Translations under genes and position numbers: made by a program
Notes under the pieces: model-generated
What the model was told of the DNA's origin: nothing
The model's input: the letters and a program-made list of their open reading frames with translations, nothing else
Databases searched by the model: none
Source of the DNA: Algoriphagus sp.
GTDB lineage: Bacteria > Bacteroidota > Bacteroidia > Cytophagales > Cyclobacteriaceae
Assembly: GCF_024305035.1 (NCBI RefSeq)
Contig: NZ_JAMWZB010000003.1
Location: 62,001-126,000 of the forward strand
Length of the DNA: 64,000 nt
Direction of reading: 5' to 3'
Shown here: positions 47,453-56,623 of the stretch, piece after piece
Numbering within the stretch: position 1 is the first letter of the stretch
How the letters are laid out: each line of letters begins with the position of its first letter

Positions 47453-49864
47453 ATGATCAAAAATTATTTTACCATTGCTTGGAGAAATTTAATTCGAAAT
47501 AAGCTAAGGACAAGCGTGCATGTGCTAGGCCTTTCCTTGGGAATTTCAATTTGTTTTTTGATTTTCAATGTAGTTTGGCATGCCTATAGTTTCGATCTGT
47601 TTCATCCGGATCGGGAACATATTTTCCGAATCAATACACTAACAGAGTATCACACCGGGGAAAAATATCCAAACTCAGGAACTCCAGGTCCATTGGGAGA
47701 GGTCGTTGATTCAGAGGTTTCCGGAATTATCGAAAAGGGAAGGTTATACACGCTCCATCAGACTTTAGTGGTGGTGCCTGAAGGGAATAAAGTAATGGGC
47801 AGAACCGATAAAGCAACCTTTGCGGATCCGGGATTTTTTGAAATTTTTCCCAGGAAATGGTTGGCAGGTAATCCGCAAACGGCACTTGTTGAGCCCCACT
47901 CAGTGGTTATTACTCAAGGTCATTTGGAAAAATATTTTCCAGGGGTGGAAGCCATTGACGCTTTAGGAAAGGAATTGACCTGGATCGAAAAGGATACTAT
48001 CCGAGCTCAGGTGAAAGGGGTAGTGGAGGATTATACAGAAAATACCGATTTGATTTTTCAAGATTTTATTTCGTATGCTACCATTCAAACAGATCAGCAA
48101 AGGGAATGGTATGGATTGCATAGTTGGGGGTCTGTTAATTCCAGTTCACAGCTTTTCATCAAGATCAACTCCTCTACCGACCCTGAAGATTTGGATCTTT
48201 CCCTCGATAAATTGGTCGAAAAAAATTATGAAAAAAATAACCTAAATAAAACCAGCTTTTCCACGGAGCCTTTAGCCGATCTTCATTTTGGACAGAACTA
48301 CGACGACTCTTCAGTTTCGAAGGTTTTTCTTGAAGGGCTTAGTTACATTGGATTGATTATATTGGCGTTAGCGACACTCAATTTTGTAAATCTGGAAACC
48401 GCACAGTCCCTAGGACGAGCCAAAGAAGTCGGAATCCGAAAAACTTTAGGAGGAAGACGAGGGGAACTTGTGATGCAGTTTTTAACGGAGACCTATCTTC
48501 TCGTACTCATGGCTACTGGTGTGGGGATGATATTGGCAGAGGGTCTTCGTATAGTTTTCCTTTCCTATCTTCCTCAGGGATTTTCAATGGATTACTGGGC
48601 AATTCAAAATTTGATATTCTATGCGCTAGTTCCATTAGCCCTTGCTCTTATTGCGGGGATATATCCTTCCTTGATCCTTTCTGGCTATAATCCGCAACGT
48701 GCACTAAAGGGGGAAAAGAATTCTTCTCCCGGGTTTTCCATTGGCGTATTTTTAAGAAAAAATCTGACCGTAATTCAATTTTCTTCCTCCATAGCCTTTG
48801 TCATTCTTGTTTTAACACTCCAATACCAAATCAACTTCGTTTCCAGTCAACCGCTAGGTTTTGACAAGAGTGCCATTGTGTATGCTAGCTTGCCTTTTAT
48901 GTCACCGCAAGAAAAAATGGTTCAATTGCAGGAGCGGCTCAATCAAAGTTCAACAGTCAGAGGGGCAAGTTTGAGCGGAGGTTTAGTTTCTTCTACCAGT
49001 CTTTGGACTTCAGATGCTTTTATTCCTAAAGATACTACCGAAAAAATGGTTTATGTTCAAGTAATGAACGTGGATTCGGCATTTGTTGGCGTGAATGGGA
49101 TTCCACTGTTGGCTGGTAAAAGTCACTTAACCCAGGAAGATGAGATCTTGGTGAACAGGAATTTTCTGAAGGAAGCCGAACTTTCCCAACCCGAAGAAAT
49201 TTTGAATCTGGAGATAGAATTTAATGGCAAGCAATGTAAGGTGGTAGGCGTTATTGAAAATTATCACTCCCGAACCCTGAGAGAAGATATCAGGCCAATG
49301 ATAATGACCACTAATCCAGCCTATTTTCAGACCCTTACCGTTAAGCTCGAATCAGGTCAAAATTTAGCCTCTGCAAAATTGGAGCTGGAAGAAATTTTCA
49401 ACAGCATTTATCCCTATGAAACAGCTGAGTTTAATTTTTTGGATGAGGAAATCAATCAATTTTATGAACAAGATTTAAGGATAAGAAATGTGCTTGGTGC
49501 GGCCTGTATTTTGGCGATCTTAATTTCAATAATGGGACTGTTTGCCTTATCTTCCCACACGATCGCTCAAAGAACCAAAGAAATCAGCATACGAAAAGTA
49601 CTGGGAGCTTCACTTGCACAAATCCTTGGGTTGATTTCAAAAGATTATGTCATTTTAGTAGGGATTTCTTTTTTGCTGGCGATTTTTCCGGCTTATTATT
49701 TTCTCAGAGACTGGCTAAATGACTTTCAATATCGGGTCGAAATGCCTTATTTTATTTTTGTAGGTTCTGGACTGGGAGTGATGTTGATTTGTTTGGCTAT
49801 AGTAGGTTTGCACGCATTTTTAGCCGCTCAAACCAACCCGGCTAAAATTCTTCAAGATGAATGA
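47453..49864 (+). CDS. Duplicated MacB/FtsX-type ABC permease 7, about 803 aa
   Basis: Two MacB_PCD/FtsX halves. The first FtsX domain has ATLNFVNLETAQS and RAKEVGIRKTLGG; the second TKEISIRKVLGA. Ends NPAKILQDE. The ATG at 47453 (MIKNYFTIAWRN) matches the opening of the other permeases; the ATG at 47444 adds MFS and is also possible. It has its own operator and promoter and is flanked on both sides by terminators, so it is likely a single-gene unit. Confidence 0.87.
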   Translation: MIKNYFTIAWRNLIRNKLRTSVHVLGLSLGISICFLIFNVVWHAYSFDLFHPDREHIFRINTLTEYHTGEKYPNSGTPGPLGEVVDSEVSGIIEKGRLYTLHQTLVVVPEGNKVMGRTDKATFADPGFFEIFPRKWLAGNPQTALVEPHSVVITQGHLEKYFPGVEAIDALGKELTWIEKDTIRAQVKGVVEDYTENTDLIFQDFISYATIQTDQQREWYGLHSWGSVNSSSQLFIKINSSTDPEDLDLSLDKLVEKNYEKNNLNKTSFSTEPLADLHFGQNYDDSSVSKVFLEGLSYIGLIILALATLNFVNLETAQSLGRAKEVGIRKTLGGRRGELVMQFLTETYLLVLMATGVGMILAEGLRIVFLSYLPQGFSMDYWAIQNLIFYALVPLALALIAGIYPSLILSGYNPQRALKGEKNSSPGFSIGVFLRKNLTVIQFSSSIAFVILVLTLQYQINFVSSQPLGFDKSAIVYASLPFMSPQEKMVQLQERLNQSSTVRGASLSGGLVSSTSLWTSDAFIPKDTTEKMVYVQVMNVDSAFVGVNGIPLLAGKSHLTQEDEILVNRNFLKEAELSQPEEILNLEIEFNGKQCKVVGVIENYHSRTLREDIRPMIMTTNPAYFQTLTVKLESGQNLASAKLELEEIFNSIYPYETAEFNFLDEEINQFYEQDLRIRNVLGAACILAILISIMGLFALSSHTIAQRTKEISIRKVLGASLAQILGLISKDYVILVGISFLLAIFPAYYFLRDWLNDFQYRVEMPYFIFVGSGLGVMLICLAIVGLHAFLAAQTNPAKILQDE

Positions 49865-49889
49865 TCAAGTTTAGTAGCAGCTGGAGATT

Positions 49890-49991
49890 CGTCCGCCACC
49901 GAACAAAATTGTACGCAAAATTAAATAGGACCTTATTTAAAGAATGGCTCTGGAGGGTATTCAGGGCCTTTTTTTATGGCATAATAGTGGA
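49890..49991 (+). promoter_or_regulatory. Operator and sigma-54-like promoter of the permease 8/ATPase/TolC unit (copy 6)
   Basis: Operator: CGTCCG (49890-49895), N4, CGAACA (49900-49905), N4, TGTACG (49910-49915). After 62 bases TGGCAT begins at 49977, with TGGA at positions 12-15. A terminator lies between. The ATG is 118 bases after the element start. Confidence 0.65.
49946..49975 (+). terminator. Intrinsic terminator between operator and promoter of permease 8
   Basis: GGCTCTG (49946-49952) pairs with CAGGGCC (49962-49968, one wobble) and is followed by seven T. It ends one base before the TGGCAT element, the same layout as in front of permease 7. Confidence 0.75.
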
Positions 49992-50094
49992 ATTATAAGC
50001 CTTGAGTAGTTAGAAGTAATGAAGGATTAAACGAATGCGTCAAGCCATTTCTTTCAATTTTAACAGGCTGCTTATATGCTAACATCTTTGAGCC

Positions 50095-52497
50095 ATGTGG
50101 AAAAATTATTTTAAAATCTCGTTTCGAAATCTCCAAAAGCGGAAGCTTTATGCGGGAATCAATCTGCTTGGGCTGACGATAGCTTTGGTCAGCTTTATTT
50201 CGATTTCACTATACATCTTCCATGAATGGAGTTATGATCGGATGTATTCGGATGCCGAGAGAATCTACAAAATCAATCAGGAGTTTGTTTCAGCTGGAGA
50301 AAGACAGCTAGTAGGGACCTCTCCTTCCATGCTTCCGGTCGTACTCAGGGATGAGTTTACAGAGGTAGAAAAAGCCACGCTGATTTTCGATTTAGGAATA
50401 TTTTCCACCGTGATGGTGGACGCAGGAATGGGTAATCAGGAGGAGTCTAAATTTGCTTACACCGATGAATACTTCTTTGATGTCTTTGATTTGAAAGTTT
50501 TGGCAGGGCAAAAATCTAAGATTCTTCAACATCCTTTTGAAATAATTTTAACCCAAAGTACCGCCCAGAGGCTATTTGGGACTGTAGAAAATGCGGTGGG
50601 CAAATCCTTGAAAGTGGATGATAGATCGTTTAAGGTATTGGCAGTAATGGAAGACTTTCCCCAAAATAGCCATCTGGACTTCGATTTTTTAGCTTCATTT
50701 CAGACACACCGCCATGGAAAAGACCCCCAATGGTCTCCAAGCAATTACTACAATTACGTGAAACTAAAGGAGGGGGCGAATGTGGCGGATTTTGAGCGGA
50801 ACCTTGCAGAAATGGTGGATCGTAATTTAGGAAGCGATCAAAAGGAATATGGGTTTGAGACTGATTTTTACACTCAACCTGTAACGGCTATCCATACTGG
50901 AGACCCCAGTCTTTCTCCGATTAAACCGGGCGTGAATCTAAAATACCTCTACATTTTTGGTATTGTAGCACTTCTACTCCTTGGGATCGGAATAATTAAC
51001 TATGTCAATTTAGCTACCGCAGAAGCCACCGAGCGAAATAAAGAAGTGGGTCTAAGGAAGGTTCTAGGAGCTAGCCAGACTCAGCTTTTCGGTCAGTTTG
51101 TTTCTGAATCTATGATTTTGACTTTGTTCGCTTTGATGATTAGTATTTTGGTCGTGTATCTTTTGGGTCCAATTCTTTCGAATTGGATTCAGGTTCCCTT
51201 ACAATTAGGTTTATTGGGAACCCCTTTGGGTTTTTGTTTTTTAGCAAGTGTTTTAGTCTTTGTTGGTTTTTTTTCAGGAACTTATCCTTCCCTGATATTA
51301 TCTGGGATGAAACCTATAAGTGCCTTAGATAATAAGGTGAAATTGGGCGGAGGGGCTTGGGTTAGAAAATCCCTTGTCGTCTTTCAATTTTTTGTATCAA
51401 TGGGCTTATTGATTGCAACTTTTGTGGTCAAAAGTCAATTGGATTTCATGCGCGAAGTCAGTTTGGGATATGAGAAGGAACGGCTTATTTCTTTGAGTTA
51501 CCCTTATCAAGCCCGAGAAAAAATTCCTTTGATCAAAGAAGAGATGAAACGATCTGGGGCAGCAGTATCCATTGCTCAGGCGGCCGATATGCCGATTCAT
51601 ATCAAAGCAGGATATAAAATTTTTCCAGGTGGAGACAATCCGAGAGAATTTATGATCACTGGGTATGCGGTAGATTTGGATTTGATTTCTACCTTGAACA
51701 TAAACTTTCTGGCTGGAGGAAATTTCTCTCAAGCCGATCTTAGTCGGGACCAACTCAAAGATGGATCAGAGGAGTTTCCCATTTTACTGAATGAATCTGC
51801 GGTAAAAGAAATGGGATGGAGCCCTGAGGAGGCGATTGGTAAAAGAGTCAATTTAAGTGACATGAGGAATGCGGTAATCAAAGGTGTGGTGGAGGATTTT
51901 TATTTTAATTCCCTACATCAAAAAGTTAGTCCTTTGGTTATTTTCAATAGCCCTAGTGAAGCTAATGTCTTGTTAATCAGAATTCCCGAAGGTGACCCGT
52001 CTTCCCATTTGGCACGTTTGGAACAGGTATGGAACCTGCAGGTGCCCGATAGACCTTTCAATCCCCAATTTGTGGATCAGGCTTATGCAAATCTATATTC
52101 TTCAGAGCAGAAATCCAGCTTCATCTTTTCGCTTTTCGCGGGGATAGCCGTATTTATTGCTTGCATTGGTCTTTTTGGATTGGTGTCTTATGTTGCCTTG
52201 AGAAGAACTCAGGAAATTAGTATTCGAAAAGTTCTTGGTGCAACTGCGTGGGATGTTCTTGGGGTCTTGGCTCTTGATTTTGTTAAACTTCTGGCTGTTT
52301 CCTCCCTATTAGCCGTTGGGTTTGGGATTTGGTTTTCCCAAAACTGGTTGGAGGATTTTGCCAATCAAACACAGGTTGGATGGGGACCTTATTTACTTTC
52401 TATGGTGACGGTTTTGGCTTTGGCTCTGACTACTATTGGATATCGAACCTGGAAAGTCTACCGCGTCAATCCATCCAAAACATTAAAATCAGAATAA
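50095..52497 (+). CDS. Duplicated MacB/FtsX-type ABC permease 8, 800 aa
   Basis: Two MacB_PCD/FtsX halves. First FtsX domain: GIINYVNLATAEA with coupling motif RNKEVGLRKVLGA; second TQEISIRKVLGA. Ends NPSKTLKSE. It is followed after 16 bases by an ABC ATPase and then by a TolC-like gene whose start overlaps the ATPase, so these three form a complete exporter operon apart from an adaptor, which must come from the other end of the locus (28251-29501). Confidence 0.88.
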   Translation: MWKNYFKISFRNLQKRKLYAGINLLGLTIALVSFISISLYIFHEWSYDRMYSDAERIYKINQEFVSAGERQLVGTSPSMLPVVLRDEFTEVEKATLIFDLGIFSTVMVDAGMGNQEESKFAYTDEYFFDVFDLKVLAGQKSKILQHPFEIILTQSTAQRLFGTVENAVGKSLKVDDRSFKVLAVMEDFPQNSHLDFDFLASFQTHRHGKDPQWSPSNYYNYVKLKEGANVADFERNLAEMVDRNLGSDQKEYGFETDFYTQPVTAIHTGDPSLSPIKPGVNLKYLYIFGIVALLLLGIGIINYVNLATAEATERNKEVGLRKVLGASQTQLFGQFVSESMILTLFALMISILVVYLLGPILSNWIQVPLQLGLLGTPLGFCFLASVLVFVGFFSGTYPSLILSGMKPISALDNKVKLGGGAWVRKSLVVFQFFVSMGLLIATFVVKSQLDFMREVSLGYEKERLISLSYPYQAREKIPLIKEEMKRSGAAVSIAQAADMPIHIKAGYKIFPGGDNPREFMITGYAVDLDLISTLNINFLAGGNFSQADLSRDQLKDGSEEFPILLNESAVKEMGWSPEEAIGKRVNLSDMRNAVIKGVVEDFYFNSLHQKVSPLVIFNSPSEANVLLIRIPEGDPSSHLARLEQVWNLQVPDRPFNPQFVDQAYANLYSSEQKSSFIFSLFAGIAVFIACIGLFGLVSYVALRRTQEISIRKVLGATAWDVLGVLALDFVKLLAVSSLLAVGFGIWFSQNWLEDFANQTQVGWGPYLLSMVTVLALALTTIGYRTWKVYRVNPSKTLKSE

Positions 52498-52513
52498 ACC
52501 TTTTCTAAAAATA

Positions 52514-53188
52514 ATGATCGAACTTCAGCATATTGACAAATACATCGAATCCCGATTTCAACGGATTTTTTTACTTAAGGGAATTAATTTGACCATTTCC
52601 CAAGGAGAATTTATCACACTTATGGGTCCATCGGGTGCCGGAAAATCCACCTTACTGAATATTCTTGGCTTGTTGGACGAGGATTTTGAAGGAGAATATC
52701 GCTTTGGGGACAAAGACATCCGTAAGATGAAACAGCGTGAACTATCCAATCTGCATAAAAGTGAGTTTGGTTACATTTTTCAGGCCTATCATTTGATTGA
52801 TGAACTGACCGTCTATGAAAATATCGAAACTCCGCTTTTGTACCGGAATGTGAGTTCTTCAGAGCGGAAAAGTATCATTGCGGACTTGCTGGATCGATTT
52901 AAAATGGTCGCAAAGAAAGATCTTTTTCCTGCCCAGTTGAGTGGGGGGCAGCAGCAATTGGTCGGAATAGCCCGAGCAATTGCCGGGAAACCTAGCTTGC
53001 TGTTGGCAGATGAGCCTACGGGAAACCTGCATTCGGCACAGGCCAAAGAGATTATGGAAATTTTTCAAGAGCTTCATCGAGAAGGAACAACCATTATTCA
53101 AGCTACCCACGCGAGAGAAAATGCCGAATATGGTACTAGACTTATTCAATTAATTGACGGAAGAATAGAAAGTGATGAGAAGATTTAA
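52514..53188 (+). CDS. ABC transporter ATP-binding protein with atypical D-loop, 224 aa
   Basis: LolD/MacB-type ATPase with Walker A GPSGAGKST (38-46), Q-loop Gln90, signature LSGGQ (142-146), Walker B LLLADE (162-167) and H-loop His199. Two conserved positions differ from the first ATPase: the D-loop reads GNLH (His173) where Asp is nearly universal, and the segment after the signature is QQLVGIARA instead of QQRVAIARA. The D-loop Asp couples the two ATP sites, so hydrolysis may be asymmetric or weak, and the protein may work as a heterodimer with the first ATPase (inference). Cotranscribed with permease 8 and the TolC gene. Confidence 0.88.
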   Translation: MIELQHIDKYIESRFQRIFLLKGINLTISQGEFITLMGPSGAGKSTLLNILGLLDEDFEGEYRFGDKDIRKMKQRELSNLHKSEFGYIFQAYHLIDELTVYENIETPLLYRNVSSSERKSIIADLLDRFKMVAKKDLFPAQLSGGQQQLVGIARAIAGKPSLLLADEPTGNLHSAQAKEIMEIFQELHREGTTIIQATHARENAEYGTRLIQLIDGRIESDEKI

Positions 53189-54503
53189 TTGCGCAGTTAT
53201 TGCTCTTTTCCTTTTTGTAGGGAAGCTTCAAGCTCAGGACACCTTGTCTTTGAATTTTGATCAGGCGGTTGAATATGCTTTAAAAGCAAATTTGGATTTT
53301 CAGATTTTGAATAACAATCAGGAAGTGCTGGAGCATGAGCGAAAAGCTGCCCTCTTCGCACGTTTTCCCTCTGCGAATATCAATTCCAATTTTGCCCGAC
53401 AAAATGGACAGCAATTTCAGCAGGTAGAAGGTGAAATCGTTGTGACCAATGTGACCAATGAAATTATTTCCGGCGGATTGAGCATGAATGTACCTGTATT
53501 CAATTCAGGAAGAAGAATTCTGGAGACACAGGCAGCAAAATTGGCACTACAGGCTGGAGAGAATGGATTGAAACGAGCCAGACAACAGGTGGTTTTTGAT
53601 GTTGCTCAGCGTTATTTACAAGTTCTCTTGGATCAAGAATTGGTCAGAATAGCCACTGAAAATTTAGAAAACCAAAAGCAACAACTCCTGCAAATCGAGG
53701 GATTTGTCGATGCGGGAATACGGACCATTTCCGACCTCTATAATCAGCAGTCGGAAGTGGCTCGGCTGGAATCGGTATTGGTAGATGCGAAAGTCACCCT
53801 GGAGAACGATCGTTGGGCGTTCACAGAATACCTTCAGCTGGAGACGGGGACGATTCCTGAGTTGGAATCTGTGGCATTTGGGGATTCAGATGGATTTATT
53901 TTCGCAGAAGAAAGTTTCTCAGAATTAGTAGGGATGGCTGTAGAAAATCGGGTTGACCTCGATCAGCAAGCACTTTTGGTTCAAGCTGCTAAGAAATCCA
54001 TTCAGGCATCCAAGGCGATGTATTATCCTCGGTTGAATGCGTACTTTAATTACAACACTTTCTTTACTTCCTTAGATGACAGAAGTCCCAGTGAACAACT
54101 CTTACAGATCTATCCCCAAAATACCATTGGGATTAGTCTTTCGATCCCAATTTTCAATAATTGGCAGACCAAACTCTCGGTTGTTCGAGCCCGCGTAACT
54201 TATCAAAATGAAAGTTTGCGAGAAGAGGCGTTGGACCGGCGGGTTTTCCAAGACGTTAAATTGGCTCACCAAAATTACCAAGCTGCACTTGAAAAGTATA
54301 GAAATGCAGCGGTTCAAGTCCACGCCGCTGAGGAAGCTTACCTAGCTGTGAATGAGCGATTTCGTCTTGGATTGTCTACCTTTGTGGATTTGGCTACTGC
54401 CAACCAGCAGCGGGTTTCGGCAAAGTCAGATCAGGCCCAAGCGGTATATTCGCTTTACTTTCAAGAAACCTTGATGCGCTTTGCCTTGGGAATAATGGAG
54501 TAA
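53175..54503 (+). CDS. TolC-family outer-membrane channel, 442 aa
   Basis: The outer-membrane duct of the exporter. The ATG at 53175 (a GTG lies at 53172) gives a signal peptide MRRFNCAVIALFLFVGKLQAQ. Two OEP repeats follow, each with long heptad-rich helices (about residues 80-190 and 290-420), and the family's LSLNFDQAVEYALKANLDF at the start. Length is normal. It overlaps the ATPase gene by 14 bases, indicating translational coupling. It ends 16 bases before the stop of the convergent egtD gene. Confidence 0.9.
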   Translation: MRRFNCAVIALFLFVGKLQAQDTLSLNFDQAVEYALKANLDFQILNNNQEVLEHERKAALFARFPSANINSNFARQNGQQFQQVEGEIVVTNVTNEIISGGLSMNVPVFNSGRRILETQAAKLALQAGENGLKRARQQVVFDVAQRYLQVLLDQELVRIATENLENQKQQLLQIEGFVDAGIRTISDLYNQQSEVARLESVLVDAKVTLENDRWAFTEYLQLETGTIPELESVAFGDSDGFIFAEESFSELVGMAVENRVDLDQQALLVQAAKKSIQASKAMYYPRLNAYFNYNTFFTSLDDRSPSEQLLQIYPQNTIGISLSIPIFNNWQTKLSVVRARVTYQNESLREEALDRRVFQDVKLAHQNYQAALEKYRNAAVQVHAAEEAYLAVNERFRLGLSTFVDLATANQQRVSAKSDQAQAVYSLYFQETLMRFALGIME

Positions 54504-54519
54504 AAGGAAGAAGGAACGA

Positions 54520-55467
54520 TTAATTCTGTGTGACTTTCATCAGAACCCAAGCGAATTGCTTTTCTGAATCGGTTACGATCGTGTCCATTTGATATCCAGA
54601 TTCCACGGCTAGGTTTTCCAGCATGGGTAGATCGTATTTTTGGGAAATTTCAGTTTGGATCACTTCATCTTTTTCAAAGGAAATCTGTTCTCCATGGATG
54701 GTTACGGTTTGCTTTTCAAGACTAATTAAAAAGCTCTCAGAGGCTCCGGTAATGGGATGGTAAGTGGCATAATGGTCAAAAGACTTTAGCTCAAAGTTTC
54801 CATCAAGTTCCCGATTGATTCTTTTTAACAAATTCAGGTTGAATCGTTTGGTGATTCCACCTGGGTCATCATAGGCACCTCGGATGATGCGGGGGTGTTT
54901 TTTGAGGTCTACACCGAGCAAAAAATAATCCCCCATTTGTAAATGTTCCCCTACGAATTTTAAGAATTCGATTGCTTTTTCTTTTCTGAAATTGCCAATG
55001 TTACTTCCAGCGAAGAGGACAACTCGAGTATGGGTTCTGTCTTTAATCTCGGGTAGCGTTTGGAAGAAATCTCCGGGTAAAGGCTTGACCAATATACCTG
55101 GAATTTCTTGCTCAAAAAGTTGCTTATTCACTTTTAAAATACTTTCAGAAATGTCCAACGGCCAATAGGTCAGCTCACTGGTTTTAGCTTGGAGCTTTTT
55201 AACGAAATGAACCATTTTTCGACCATCTCCAGCCCCTAGTTCGATTAGATCCACAGGCTTATCTCGGAATAATTCGGCAATAGCCAGTGATTGAGTCTGA
55301 ATGATGTTGAGTTCCGCCCGGGGTAGGTAATAACTGGGCATATCCATGATTTCCTGAAAAATTTTAGAGCCTTCTTCATCATAGAAATATTTTGAGGATA
55401 GGGTTTTTGGGTTCTGATGAAGTCCAGAGAGAACTTCGTTTAGGAAAGTCTGTGTCGTTGAAATCAT
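54520..55467 (-). CDS. egtD: L-histidine N-alpha-methyltransferase EgtD, 315 aa
   Basis: Transfers three methyl groups from S-adenosylmethionine to histidine, giving hercynine, the first step to ergothioneine. The SAM-binding loop is IELGAGDG (75-82); the substrate pocket motif appears as IMDMPSYYLPRAE (40-52); and the C-terminal part has DHYATYHP and MEM/FLISL-like strands of the family. Length (about 315-320) is standard. It begins one base after egtB ends, at the 3' end of the DUF427-BCCT-egtB-egtD operon. Confidence 0.92.
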   Translation of the reverse strand: MISTTQTFLNEVLSGLHQNPKTLSSKYFYDEEGSKIFQEIMDMPSYYLPRAELNIIQTQSLAIAELFRDKPVDLIELGAGDGRKMVHFVKKLQAKTSELTYWPLDISESILKVNKQLFEQEIPGILVKPLPGDFFQTLPEIKDRTHTRVVLFAGSNIGNFRKEKAIEFLKFVGEHLQMGDYFLLGVDLKKHPRIIRGAYDDPGGITKRFNLNLLKRINRELDGNFELKSFDHYATYHPITGASESFLISLEKQTVTIHGEQISFEKDEVIQTEISQKYDLPMLENLAVESGYQMDTIVTDSEKQFAWVLMKVTQN

Positions 55468-55468
55468 T

Positions 55469-56623
55469 TTATTTGGCTAATCGGATTCCTGAAAATATCC
55501 ATCGTGCTGCAGGATGGAAAAAATTACGATAAGTGGGGCGGGAATGGCCCTTTGCGGTGGCGACTGAAGCACCACGAAGCACCTGTTGATTGACCATAAA
55601 TTTGCCATTGTATTCCCCCAGGGCACCAGGGGCTTTGGAAAATCTTGGATAGGGCAGATAAGCGCTTCCCGTCCACTCCCAAAGCTTCCCCCAATCGAAT
55701 TTTTCCGAAGCTACTTCCCATTCAAATTCGCTGGGCAATCTACACCCTTTCCAAGCAGCAAAAGCCTGAGCTTCATAGTAGCTGATATGCTGTACAGGTA
55801 GATTTGGGTTTATTTTTTGAAGGCCGGAGAGGGTATAATGTTGCCATTCTCCTTGGATCAAATGCCAATAAAGTGGTGCTCTGATCGTTTCATTTCGAAT
55901 AAAACTTAGTCCTTCATCCAGCCAATAATCAAAATTTTCGTACCCACCAGCTTGAATAAATTCCAAATATTCTCCATTGGTTACCAGTTGGTCGGAAATT
56001 TCAAAGGCTTCTAAAAAAACGCGATGACGTCCATGTTCATTGTCATACGAAAATCCCGAACCCTCAAAACCTACTGAGTACAATCCCTCAGGTATTTTTA
56101 AAAAACCACCTATTGAGGATTCGTTAGTTTGAAAGGCATCCCCATATATTGGAAAAGTGGGTTGGTATCCCAAAATGTATTTGAGGTCATAAATTAGTAA
56201 TTCTTGATGCTGCTGTTCGTGGTTGATTCCCAATTCCAGTCGTTGGAGTATAGCTGGATTTTTAATGTCTTGGTCAAGCATTTTTTCAATAGCCTGACTG
56301 ACGTAACGGCGATACTTCATGACTTCTCTCACCGGAGGCCTACTCATTAATCCGCGGTTAGGCCGAAGAACTCGTTTGCCAGCATGATTGTAATAGCTAT
56401 TGAAAAGGAACGCAAAATCCTGGTGATAAATTTGATAGCCTTCAACAAAGGGAACAAGGATAAATTGCTCAAAAAACCAGGTGGTATGACCTAAGTGCCA
56501 TTTGGGAGGCGAGACATCAGGGATAGGTTGAGGAATGAAATCCTCAGTTTCTAACGGCTCGCAGATCTCTTCGGTATGCTTTCTGGTGAGCTGAAATTGG
56601 TGGAGCAAATCAGCTGTTGTCAT
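55469..56623 (-). CDS. egtB: Ergothioneine biosynthesis sulfoxide synthase EgtB, 384 aa
   Basis: A non-heme iron enzyme that joins hercynine to a thiol as a sulfoxide. The N-terminal DinB-like bundle holds the iron ligands: His46 (WHLGHTTW) and the H-x3-H-x-E motif His135, His139, Glu141. The C-terminal FGE/C-type-lectin-like domain shows RLPSEFEWEVA, LWEWTGSAY and RGASVATAKGHSRPTYRNF. It is somewhat shorter than mycobacterial EgtB (about 430). No egtA, egtC or egtE lies in the operon, which fits an enzyme that uses cysteine directly; that is inference. Its start overlaps the BCCT gene end by 14 bases. Confidence 0.92.
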   Translation of the reverse strand: MTTADLLHQFQLTRKHTEEICEPLETEDFIPQPIPDVSPPKWHLGHTTWFFEQFILVPFVEGYQIYHQDFAFLFNSYYNHAGKRVLRPNRGLMSRPPVREVMKYRRYVSQAIEKMLDQDIKNPAILQRLELGINHEQQHQELLIYDLKYILGYQPTFPIYGDAFQTNESSIGGFLKIPEGLYSVGFEGSGFSYDNEHGRHRVFLEAFEISDQLVTNGEYLEFIQAGGYENFDYWLDEGLSFIRNETIRAPLYWHLIQGEWQHYTLSGLQKINPNLPVQHISYYEAQAFAAWKGCRLPSEFEWEVASEKFDWGKLWEWTGSAYLPYPRFSKAPGALGEYNGKFMVNQQVLRGASVATAKGHSRPTYRNFFHPAARWIFSGIRLAK

